Assembly: GCA_014529385.2 (NCBI GenBank)
Contig: CM043944.1
Span: 77,641,884-77,705,883 of the forward strand
Direction: 5' to 3'
Origin: Adiantum capillus-veneris
Lineage: Eukaryota > Streptophyta > Polypodiopsida > Polypodiales > Pteridaceae
Length of the DNA: 64,000 nt
Shown in pieces: positions 24,314 through 35,060 of this stretch; position 1 is the first letter of the stretch; each line of letters opens with the position of its first letter. The translations under genes and the position numbers were made by a program. The notes beneath the pieces were generated by a model, which was not told the DNA's origin, ran no database searches, and was given only the letters and a program-made list of their open reading frames with translations.

Positions 24314-26440
24314 GTGAATCTTGAGACCAAACCACTCATGCTACTAGAGATAATAGGTTGGACAAGTGGTGGACCTTGAATGTAAACCCCCCATGTACAA
24401 AATATCATGGGTTTGAGGTATTTCAATGGAGCCTAGCATCTTGGAGACATGGTGTAGCTTGCTCTCTTCATGTTTCAATGGAGCGTATCTTGGACAAATG
24501 GTGGAGCATCCTTCTCTCCATGTTTCAATGGACCCTAGCTTGACAAGTGGTGGACCTTTGATTCTCTCTATGTTTCAATAGAGTTAGCTTGGACAAGTGG
24601 TGGACCTTGAAACAAAACCCCCATGTAAAACCTATGCTGGTCACTCCAAGTGGTGAGAAAGAATAACCCTTAAGATATAGCCTTATAGGTTGGACAAGTG
24701 GTGGACCTTAACACCCAAAATATCTTAATATAATGACATAGAGTGAAAAAGTGGTGAATCTTGAGACCAAACCACTCATGCTACTAGCGTTAATAGGTTG
24801 GACAAGTGGTGGACCTTGAATGTAAACCCCCCATGTTTCAATAGAGTTAGCTTCGACAAATGGTAGAGGATCCTTCTCTCCATGTTTCAATGGAGCCTAG
24901 CTTGGACAAGTGGTGGACCTTTGTTTCTCTCTATGTTTCAATAGAGTTAGCTTGGACAAGTGGTGGACCTTGGAGCCAAACCCCCATGTAAAACATATCA
25001 TGGACATTTCAAGTGGTGAGAAAGAATACCCTTTAAGATATACCCTTATAGGTTGGACAAGTGGTCGACCTTAACACCCAGATCTTCTTAACGTAATGAC
25101 ATAGAGTGGAAAAGTGGTGAATCTTGAGACCAAACCACTCATGCTACTAGAGATAATAGGTTGGACAAGTGGTGGACCTTGAATGTAAACTCCCATGTAC
25201 AAAAACATGGGTTTAAGGTATTTCAATGGATCTTTAGCATCTTGGAGACATGGTGCAGCTTGCTTCTCTTCATGTTTCAATGGAGCCTATCTTGGACAAA
25301 TGGTGGAGCATCCTTCTCTCCATGTTTCAATGGACCCTAGCTTAGACAAGTGGTGGACCTTTGCTTCTCTCTATGTTTCAATAGAGTTAGCTTGGACAAG
25401 TGGTGAACTTGGAACCAACCCCCATGTAAAACCTATCATGGTCATTCCAAGTGGTGAGAAAGAATACCCTTTAAGATATAGCTTATAGGTTGACAATGGT
25501 GGACCTTAACACCCAGATCTTCTTAATATAATGACATAGAGTGGAAAAGTGGTGAATCTTGACATCAAACCACTCATGCTACTAGTGATAATAGGTTGGA
25601 CAAGTGGTGGACCTTGAATGTAAACCCCCCATGTACGAAATATCATGGGTTTAAGATATTTCAATGGAGCCTAGCATTTTGGAGACATGGTGCAGCTTGC
25701 TTCTCTTCATGTTTCAATCAAACCTGGCTTGGACAAATGGTGGAGCATCCTTCTCTCCATGTTTCAATGGAGCCTAGCTTGGACAAGTGGTGGACCTTTG
25801 ATTCTCTCTATGTTTCAATAGAGTTAGCTTGGACAAGTGGTGGACCTTGGAACCTACCCCTATGTAAAACCCATCATGTGCATTCCAAGTGGTGGTAAAT
25901 AATACCATTTAAGATATAGCCTTATAGGTTGGACAAGTGGTGGACCTTAACACCCAGATCTTCTTAATATAATGACATAGAGTGGAAAAGTGGTGAATCT
26001 TGAGACCAAACCACTCATGCTACTAGGGATAATAGGTTGGACAAGTGGTGGACCTTGAATTTAAACCCCACATATACAAAATATCATGGTTTTAAGGTAT
26101 TTCAATGGAGCCTAGCATCTCAAAGACATGGTGCATCTTGTTTCTCTTCATGTTTCAATGGAGCCTATTTGGACAAATGGTGGAGCATCCTTCTCTCCAT
26201 GTTTCAATGGACCCTAGATTGGACAAGTGGTGGACCTTTGCTTCTCTCTATGTTTCAATATAGTTAGCCTATATTAGACAATTAGTAGACCTCGAATCTC
26301 TCCATGTTGTCTAGAGCTGAGCTTTGACAAGTGGTGGACCTTACTTCTCCCTTCCCTTAGTTTACTAGCTTAAATGATCACTATGTACTTGCTTAGATCT
26401 AGCTTGAACAAGTGGTGGAACTTGTATTCACACAAACTTA
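24314..26440 (+). repeat. Satellite block B, trailing edge (forward)
   Basis: The same 430-440-bp subunits continue but without the ten-subunit order, and they degrade after 26250. The last part (about 26270-26420) is an inverted match to 35045-35170. The array stops about 50 bp before the acceptor of the ParB-like gene at 26493. Confidence 0.85.
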
Positions 26441-26493
26441 ATCCATTACAAAAAAGTATATGTTAAAATAACATTTGGTTTTTTTTGTTTCAG

Positions 26494-29155
26494 GAAAGAT
26501 GGCTCCAAAAAACAGGTTGCAAGGGTTGCTGTCTCAGTTGACTATACTTGCAATGATCTTAGGAAATGGTATTTGGACATACATGGTATAGAGGGTGCAC
26601 AATTCATAAGGTGCATCTATTTATTGCCAAAAAGGAGAATGACAGCTTGTTTGAAGATGTTGGACAAGTTGTGGAAGCATCTGTCTCTGTAGTTGATAGT
26701 CATCCAGAGGTGGAATGCATTGACATTCTAGTTCCAATGAATCTAGAATTTCAACTATCTCCAGGAGCATATGCATTGGAGCGCATGTCTAGAAACAAAG
26801 AAGAGACAATGTTTTCTCGAGGATGGAAGTTTGCAGAATCAAATCCAAATATCACAGCAGATCAACTTCAAAGCTCCATCATTGCCACACTACAACGAAA
26901 AAAGGTGAAAGCTTCACGACCACCATCCACAAAGAAGCAAGCAAAAGTGCAGAAAGTAGAAGCTAAGCGAACTAGTTCCATTTTGGATGTAGACAAGGCA
27001 TCTTTGCATCCTCATCAACAGAGGGTTCAATGTCAAAGAAAAATTGTGGATCCAGATGTTTTAGAAGCTGAGGCCATGAAAGGACAAGAAAAAGATACAG
27101 GTGGAATGAATAAGTACATAAATTATTTTCCTTTCCAATATAGGAATTTGATATCCCTATTCAAAATTGTTGGCTTGCTCCTGATCACTATAATGCACGT
27201 ATTATGGATAAAAAACACACTGAAAGTGTGTTATTTGGATTTTCACGGAGTACGACCAAGCCTGCAGCATGTGCATATTTGATGCCTGTTCGAAATGCAA
27301 AATCAAAGAAGGGGACTCCTTTGGCAGTAGAAGAGGTAGAGGAGCAAAAAATTAAAGATTATCATTATTGGATTCTTGATGGGCAGCATTCAATCTATGC
27401 TGCAAAAGTTTTGCTTCACAATGAACAAAACAACAAAGAGATCTTTGAAAGACTGATTAGCGTGTATAAATTTAGAAAGGCTCGCATTGTTGTGAATGCT
27501 CCTCCATTTGTTGCAACTGCTATATCTGCCATTGCAAATGAGGAGGCTCAGGCATTGTATGTCAAGCAACCTTACAGCCAAATATTGAGACATTTACGGA
27601 GTCAATGGATCTTCTCAGGACGACCACCAAAGGCAGCAAGTGGAATTGCAGAGGGACATGCATCTCGTGCCGGATGGGATGTAAGTTATTTTCTTTGTCT
27701 TTTTGATAGTGTTTAATTAACAAATCTTGCTCAATAGTTTAATTATTTCTCTATTTCTTTTTAGGTTTTCTTCGATTGGCAAGAATGAGTGCAGCAGCAA
27801 GTTGGATTGCTAAACAGGCACACATGGTCACGTACTCTGATTTAGTTTATGATTGCTGGATAGAAATCATTGAAAATCTAGAAGAGGAGAATAAGAAACC
27901 CCCAACAACTGTATTTAGATACCTTTGTGGCCTTGAGGAATCAGAGGTAAAGACTATTCAAGAAGAGATTAGAGATGAGAAGATTTTACTGTCAAAGAGT
28001 GCAAAGGATGGTGATGCAACTGACATGTATGATCGAATCAAGCAGTTGAAGCAAGACAAATTGATTCAAGATGCACTTCTTGAAGGCTTCAACAATTTGA
28101 ATGAGTCTTCACCATGTAAAGACTGGGAGGAGGTGGTCAAAATGTATAACATCAATGATGTTGTTTATAAAACAATTTTAATGCTATGCGAGGAATGGAT
28201 CAGATCTAGTTTGACGCGTGGAACAAAGAAAATGGCTTTTCCAGATGGAGCAATAAAATACATGCAATGGGCAATTCACCTTCAAAAGGAGAAAACTGAG
28301 CCTAGAGATTTGCCATGGTCAATCTATGTGGTGAGCCTACAAATGGAAGGCAATCTCTACTTGATGCGCCACTTCAATAATAAAGTGCCTATTGGCTTAT
28401 GTGTTTTAGATATGACAAAAAACGTTGGAGGCAATTTGAAGTGGAGTGAGGAGACATTTAACAATGCTTTGGATGGGATCTTGGCTATTGCTGGAGGGTC
28501 AACAGATCCTGGATTTGTCTTTCTTGCATTTGTGGATTTCACTAACTTCACAAAATTGCAATGTGCCTTTCACGCCATGGGAGATAATCTGAGCTACCAT
28601 TGTTGTGGTGCATTGCATCACTTTCCATCAGCTCCTTGCAAAGGAGCAATTCAATTCCTAACAGTTATTGCCTTCTTGGGACAAGGCAATGCATTTGAAG
28701 ACCTGAGAAGAAGATCAGAGGAACATCCCATGCCAATTGATTGTTCTCTTCTTCAAGTAGCAGATAACGATATGTCAGATTTGCAATATTTGGAGGCCAA
28801 AAAAAGAGCTTTGGTCAAGCACTACATTCGTACATATTGTTTTGAAGACCGCAAGCTTGTTGATGTTTTTGGTGATGGCTCCTTGGTTGCACAAGAAGGA
28901 ATACAACAGAAAAAAGAAGTTATCTGCTTAATTGATAGTGTGGAGGAGGCAAAAAGCGTGGAGACCATGCTGCTAGACTTTGTTAAGTCTCATGAAGATA
29001 TAGAAAAATGGGCTGGACTTCAACAATCCACTTCGCAATCAGGCGACATTGTGCCTGTTACAGAGGAGTGCTCTCCACAAAGAGAAGAAGAACAACAACA
29101 ACACCATCCTCTGTCAATGGAGGACTTTTTGGAAATGGAGACACGTATGTTTTGA
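26494..29155 (+). CDS. ParB/DGQH-motif protein with methyltransferase-like C-terminal region
   Basis: Exons 26494-27680 and 27765-29144 (GATG|GTAAGT-type donor at 27681, TTTTTAG acceptor at 27764). A C-rich acceptor TTTGTTTCAG at 26493 shows that an earlier exon exists upstream. The product has an N-terminal region ending in a basic KKVKASRPPSTKKQ segment, then LDGQHSIYAAK (27372-27404), the signature of ParB/sulfiredoxin-like DGQH proteins. A helical middle follows, then FLAFVDF...ALHHFPSAP and LVDVFGDGSLVAQEG (28857-28901), which resembles SAM-binding motif I (DxFxGxG) of circularly permuted N4/N6 DNA methyltransferases. No DPPY motif is visible, so catalysis is doubtful. Single-base frame breaks occur at about 26610, about 27100-27143 and 27770; each is explained by one missing base. 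Unspliced, the frame ends at 29153-29155; donor AC|GTATGT at 29145 would instead extend it. Confidence 0.65.
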
Positions 29156-31728
29156 GTTTCTTGTGCATGTTAGTGTTTCTTGTTACTGATTTGATACTCT
29201 TAATGTTAGATTTTGCTTTATATAGTATTGATTGAGTTTGTATTTTTTATCTCAAGCATTCAAGGTTTGAATGTAAATAGTAAATTACTTGAGTTTTTGA
29301 ATGGTGGATCTGTAGACTAAAACTAAAACATTTAATACTCACAAAGACTTAATTACTTAAGAGCTTGAACTCAATAAGTTTTGGACCTTTTATCAATACC
29401 CCCTTGATATGATACATTAGATCGTAGCATGGTTAAATGGTGATGCTTCATAAATTGAACCTAGCTTAGACAGGTGGGAGCCTAAATTTAAACTAACCTT
29501 GCTAGAAGGGAGCTTATGTTTGGACTTTGAGAAAATAGCATAAGTAATCAATTAGAGCATAGATTAGACATGTGGTGGTGGCCGGCCTTAGAGACCAAAA
29601 TCTTAATGAGCTTGGAAAGGTATTTAAGTACTGCAATTTACTTAGTTTTAGTACTCATTAAATGCATAGCTTGACAAAAGGTGGACCTTACATGGATCCT
29701 AATTTCAAGAGGTGTGGTAGACCTTCAAAACAAGCTCATATAGCTTGGACATGTGGTAGACCTTGCATGAAGACTAGTTTAGACAAGTGTGGTACACCTT
29801 GTAACCAACACCCATTTGTTATATTAGCTTGGACAAGTGGTGGACCTTGCTTTTATGTTTCAATGGAGCATATTTTGGACAGGTGGTAGACCTTGTTTCT
29901 CTCCATGCTTCAATGGAGAGAAACTTTAGCTTGGACAAGTGGTGGACCTTGTTTTTATGTTTTAAAGGAGCATATTTCGGACAAGTGGTAGACATAGTTT
30001 CTCTCCATGGTTCAATGGAACCCACCTCAGACAAGTGAAGTACCTTGAAACCAAACCCCCATAATACAACCTACTAAATAGGTTGGAAAATTGGTGGGAT
30101 ATGAAACCATCCATGATAGAGCATAGTATAGGTGAAAACGTAGTGGTCCTTATATCAATTACCCATGCATAGCTTGGACAAGTGGTGGACCTTGATTCTC
30201 TCTATGTTTCAATGGATCCTATCTTGGACTAGAGATATATCTTACTTAGTTCCATGCTTCAATGGATTGTAGCTTGGATAAGGAGTGGAACTTCAAACAA
30301 AACTCCACAGCATAGCATATATTAACAATTCATGGGTTTTATAGAGATTGTCCTGCCTATTTTGGAGAGTTGGTACACCTTTATTCTCAAATGGATCTGA
30401 GGTTGGACAAGCGGAGCTGGAGAAGTGGTCAACCTTAAAATGAAACCTCCCATGCTACAACCCATCATAGATCGTATATGTAGTGGACTTGAAACTCTTT
30501 TATGTCCCTAGCTTAGAGAAGCATTGCACTCTTGATTATCTCCATACATGAAGGCAAGGTTGGACAAGTGGTGGACCTTCAAACCAGAATCTCTATGCAA
30601 TAATAGGCAAGTGGTGGAGCTTGTTTTCTCCATGTTCCAATGGAGCCTAGCTTAGACAAACAATGGAGCTTGCTTCTCTCCATGTTTCAATGGATCCTAG
30701 CTTAGAAAAGTGGTGGAGCTTTGCTTCTCTCCATGTTCCAATGGACCATAGCTTAGACAAGTGGTAGACCTTGAAAAACACCCCCGTATACAACATATTA
30801 TGGGGTTTTCATGTTTCAATGGCTCCTAGCTTGGACAAATGGTAGAGCTTGCTTCTCTTTATGTTTCAATGGATCCAATCTTAGCCAAGGGGTGGACCTT
30901 GAAACAAGAATCCCCCCCCCCATGTACAACGTATTATGGGTTTTGAAAGCACTGGGAGAAAATAATAGCTTTGATAAGTGGTGGACCTTGCTTCTCTCCA
31001 TGCTTCAATGGAGCCGAGGTTGGACACATGTTGGAGAGAAGATGGTTGCCCATGAAATAAGACCATGCATGCTATAATCAATCATATGTTGTACACATGG
31101 TGGACCTTGCAATTGTTTTATATGCCTAACTTGGACAAGTGGAGGACCCTTGATTACCTCCAGATATCAACAACAAGCCAAGTTTGGACAAGTGTAGTAC
31201 CACCAAACCAGAATCTATATGCTACAATAGAGTATAGGTAGGACACGCGATGAACCTTGATATCAAACCATCCATGCTACTAGAGATGATAGGTTTCACA
31301 TGTGGTGGAACCTTGTATCAATGTTCTATGTGTAGTTTTTGACTAGTGATAGACCTTGAAACTAATCCCTCTAGGCTACAAGAAAAAAGAGATGGATGAG
31401 GAGGCTAGACTACTTTTGTTGCATCAATGCATCCCATGTTACCACATATACTATAGGGTTCTTGGATAAGTGTTGGATCTTGTGTCAATGCTCCATGTCT
31501 AGCTTGGACAAGTGGTGGACCTTGGTTCTCTCTATGCTTCAAATGGGCAATAGATTGGAGACACAGTGGCCTTTTTTTTCCAATGATTTTATTTTTTGGA
31601 AACCTTGGAGGCACCATGTAAGAGGCACTCTAAGTCTTCCATACAATGGACCTATTGGACTATAAAATAATGATATCTTTCTTTGATATTGTCATTATTT
31701 TATGCATAATATTTTCTTCTTTTTGCAG
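29145..31728 (+). other. Predicted 2.6-kb intron filled with degenerate forward satellite
   Basis: It starts GTATGT and ends TTCTTTTTGCAG. Forward 20-mer copies occur at about 29668, 29826, 29931, 30172, 30560, 30972, 31130 and 31498 among other sequence. They are more divergent than those in block B. No open gene was found. Confidence 0.6.
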
Positions 31729-32285
31729 ACACAAAGGAGTTAAGTGATATAAAAACTAGATGTATTTCACACTATGATTGGCATGAAGATCCTTTTGGGA
31801 CACCAACTTTTCCTATTCCCAAAGATGTAATTTTCCATATTAACGGTGTGGATTTTGAAGTGCGACTTTCATGTATTGAAGGAGCTGGTTATGGGCTATT
31901 TGTGCATACTACCCTGGAAAGTGGTTTGACTATTCTAAACTATGGAGGGCATAAGTATAGATTTCAAGACTGGAAAAAGATATGCAAAATATTTCCAAGA
32001 GCTTATAAATATTCTCTTCTAGAGGATCCAAACATAGAAGAAGAGGAAGATCAATCATACATTATTGGTTGTGTAGAAGAAGGAAACGTGTCGGGCTATA
32101 TAAATAGTTCTCACAGTACAAATGTCTGTCCCAACGTACGCTATACATTTGATCCAAATTTGCCACCTTGGCATAAATGCACCTCTTCACACATCAAGTC
32201 AGAAGAATATGGCCATGTATGCATTGAGACTATTTGTCAAGTTGAAGCAGGAGAAGAGTTGTTTGCTGACTATAACTTTACTTGA
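31729..32285 (+). CDS. SET-domain exon (candidate histone lysine methyltransferase tail)
   Basis: The exon opens after TTCTTTTTGCAG with two bases completing a phase-1 codon and reads without stop for 185 codons to TGA at 32283. SET features appear in order: GAGYGLF (about 31880), an ILNYGG strand, YINSSHSTNVCPNV (about 32098-32140; the NHSCxPN region, with the first Asn and the C-PN retained but altered spacing) and GEELFADYNF (about 32251-32279), the usual closing motif. There is no pre-SET or post-SET cysteine cluster. It has no credible initiator ATG, which argues that it is spliced to an upstream exon; the phase fits the donor at 29145. The predicted product would place a SET domain behind the ParB-like protein. 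The substrate is unknown. Confidence 0.7.
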
Positions 32286-32926
32286 CATTGTAAAGTATTG
32301 TACATGGATGGAAATCTCAAGTACATGCATCATTTTCATTTTTCATGGATGAAATCTCAAGTGAATATAACATTTGATTATTGTTTAGTTTATGCTCAAC
32401 GAGAATCTAGAGTGCTCTTATGCTTTGTGTGTTGTCTAACATATTTGACTACCTTGGCCATAGAATCTTGATTCTACTCTAGATTTGTGATAAATCTTAC
32501 CAAAATTTAATCAATGTCTAGGTTGGACAAGTGGTGGGGCTTCAAACATTACTGTCTTAAACAAGTGGAGTTATCTTACTTGAATAAGTGGTGGCCTTTG
32601 AATCCAAATCTAAGCCAAATCTCTAATTATTTTCTTGTAGTCTAGGTTGGACATTTGGTGGACCTTGTATCCATGTTTCCTCAACAAGGTGGCTTTTAGT
32701 TTTCACTTTAAGTACTCATCTTTAATAAAGTGTAGGATGGAAAATGTTGAGTTAGTAGATTGTATTTTAGACAAGTGGTGTTTGGTGTACGAATGCTGAA
32801 AATGGTTGCAAGGATTCTAACAACGACTTTACCTTAAATAAATTTCTTACTAGGAGTTCTACATATAAATATGGTGAATAAAATTCTAGTGGTTTTGAGA
32901 TACCATTTGTGTGTGTGTTTTCTTAG
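32286..32926 (+). other. Spacer/intron with a few satellite remnants
   Basis: 3' flank of the SET exon, then divergent forward 20-mers at about 32522, 32575, 32648 and 32768. It ends in a TGTGTGTGTTTTCTTAG acceptor at 32926. A GTAAAG donor just after the SET stop (about 32291) is also phase 1 with respect to the SET frame, but it lies downstream of the TGA. Confidence 0.5.
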
Positions 32927-34125
32927 ATTCACAAACTGGGATGGATAATGCTCCTATGGTTCAGTCAACAACTATAGAATCCATAGATTCTATGGTTTCT
33001 AAAGTGCCCAAGATGGATGATATTTCTATACTAGAGTCTAGTGTTGTGCAACTTGAGCAAGCTTCCAATAATGAGAACCAAGAAATCGATGCTTCAAAAA
33101 TGCAACATACATCAAAAGAGACTGAAAAGTCCACTCACGAGCTATTGCCAATTGGTACTACGTCATGTAGCGTAGATGTTGAGAAATCCATGCTTACAAT
33201 TATATTGGATTTAAATGGTCTATTGTTGAAACGTTCCCCTCAACCATCCTCACACCACAACTCAGTGCAAATGGATTCAAAAAGATATATTATACTCAGG
33301 CCAGGTTGCATCCAATTCTTGAAGACTATTTTACAAAGGTTTAATGTTGCAATTTGGTCGACAGCTACTAGGAATAATGTGTATCAAATCCTTGCAGCAC
33401 TAAACAACTTAGCTGAGGATACATTGCCTTTCTTTGCAATTTGGTCGCAAGATGTTTGCTACACCGCTCAAACTCAAAAATTGTTTAGACCCGACAATCC
33501 AAACGTTGAGGCAATGTTCAAGCCTCTAGCCAAAATTGCCATGGGGTTTGAATGTGATCCACAAAGAACAGTGCTTATTGATGACTCTCCTTACAAGGGA
33601 TGTATTTCACCAGCAAACAATTGCATTTTTCCACCACAATTTGATGCTGAGAAGATGGTTGACAATATGCTCTTGGAGGAGCTACTGCCATACTTGATTC
33701 AGCTTGATGAGAGAAGGGATGTGCGTGATTTAATTGCTTCTAATCGTTATGGACAACCTATAGTGACAAATGATAGTGAATACAAACAAATCATGGAGTA
33801 TTGGAAGCAGAAAAATGATGTTTGGTCAGCTAAGGTGTTCTTTACAAGAAGAATACCACCTGCAAAAGGTGACAGAGATGAAACTATCATTGAAGATGCA
33901 AGTGACACAAGCCACCGCAATGAAATGAGAAGAGCCCAAATACAAGAGATCTTGGCAAAGGAGCGTACACCCATTGAAAGCATGAAGGCGTCACAATTGA
34001 CCACTTTAGCTAGGCAATTGGGTTGTAACACAAAAGGAGTTTTGAAGGCAACCACAGCAAAGGCTTATATAAATAAGGTGAAAGCTGAGAACAATCTTCT
34101 AAGGCTGGATAGAAAGCAACCCTAA
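32927..34125 (+). CDS. FCP1/NIF-type HAD domain exon 1 (phosphatase-like), with SAP-like tail
   Basis: Open from a phase-1 acceptor to TAA at 34123 (about 399 codons). After an acidic, Ser/Thr-rich linker of about 85 residues comes a NIF/FCP1 domain: motif I ILDLNGLLL (about 33205-33231), IILRPGCIQFLK, motif II WSTATRNNVYQIL and motif III LIDDSPYK (about 33575-33598) with NNCIFPP after it. The canonical DxDx motif I reads DLNG, so the second Asp is replaced by Asn, as in some plant NIF-like proteins. Activity is therefore uncertain. The last 60 residues (MKASQLTTLARQLGCNTKG...) resemble a small SAP/HeH DNA-binding fold, by inference. No start codon is required if it is joined to the donor at 29145. 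Confidence 0.75.
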
Positions 34126-34219
34126 GGTACTAGTGACATGTCATATATTCTTGATACACATGCTTGAACACTCATGTGCATGGTATCTAACAAATCTTTC
34201 TTTTTATTCCTTCTTGCAG

Positions 34220-34327
34220 GATCTTACAAAGGATACTACTAGATGGAGCTCAATCAATAGAGATTTTGATATTTTTGCTCAAAATAATGAAGCAGTCACC
34301 TACATTTTTTGTTTATCAATTTCTTGA
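34220..34327 (+). other. Probable 3'-UTR exon following the first NIF exon
   Basis: AAG|GTACTA directly after the TAA (GT at 34127) and CCTTCTTGCAG at 34219 delimit a 93-bp putative intron. The following segment is likely untranslated sequence, because joining keeps the TAA upstream. Confidence 0.45.
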
Positions 34328-35060
34328 GAGACTTTATTTTAGTTTGTAATCATCAAATGAAATGAAAAGTATCCGTCTTATTAAGATTGTTGATCTTTTT
34401 CTTGTTCAAACCTTTCAATTGTGATTTATAGTTTTGTTAGCATGAGATTGTGCTTTTTTAGTTTGAAAAAAACTGTCAAAGATCCAAGTCTTTTTGGCTT
34501 TACTTAAGTTATTAATTGTGAAAGATCCAAGTTTTTTTCTTTACTTAAGTTATTGATTGCCTATGTAATAGTCCTTAAAACAATATCGGATGGCTTTCTT
34601 GCTCCCATGTCTCACATTGGTCTTTAGGTAAGACAAGTGGTGACCTTGAAAGTATGGTCTCATATCTCGATCAAGTGAAGAGACATGAAGCTTAAATATC
34701 ACTACTATGTATCTAGTGTTAAAATCCATCGAGACAAAGACTAGATAGCCAAATTGCAGTCGAGTTTAAGTGAAAAATCCATTTGAGCTAAGGTAAAACT
34801 TATAGTGCCTCATTTTTCTAGGATTCTACCCCATCAAGGAAGTTATAATCTAGCACAAACCAATTAAGACTCTTTTGGAGCCTAGATAGGACAATTCGTG
34901 GAACTTATGAAACTTATTATTGAGTTAGAGTCTAGTTTAGATAAGCAAAAGATCTTCAAACCAGCACTTGGTCTTACTATTCAATATTCAAAGTCCCTTG
35001 AGGCTAACAAATTACATACCCACTTGTAACCTAACTAATGAGTAATTATATAGATCTAAG
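34328..35060. other. AT-rich spacer, no gene
   Basis: Contains two GTGAAAGATCCAAG-like repeats near 34480 and 34520 and one isolated forward satellite 20-mer (about 34628). It separates the forward-satellite side from the reversed-satellite side. Confidence 0.5.

Noticed and set aside
12030-26267. Dozens of 60-113-codon frames with recurring VSMDPSLDKWWTF-like peptides
   Set aside because: They are translations of the satellite. The same peptide recurs wherever the repeat does, with starts and ends set by repeat indels.
27101-27143. GT...AG mini-intron in the ParB-like gene
   Set aside because: Only 43 nt, shorter than usual plant introns, and the phase does not fit. The good acceptor AATATAG at 27143 is noted but the donor is unresolved.
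32283-32926. SET exon spliced onward to the NIF-1 exon as a single SET-NIF protein
   Set aside because: A GTAAAG donor of the right phase exists at about 32291, but an in-frame TGA precedes it, so a continuous SET-NIF product is not supported.
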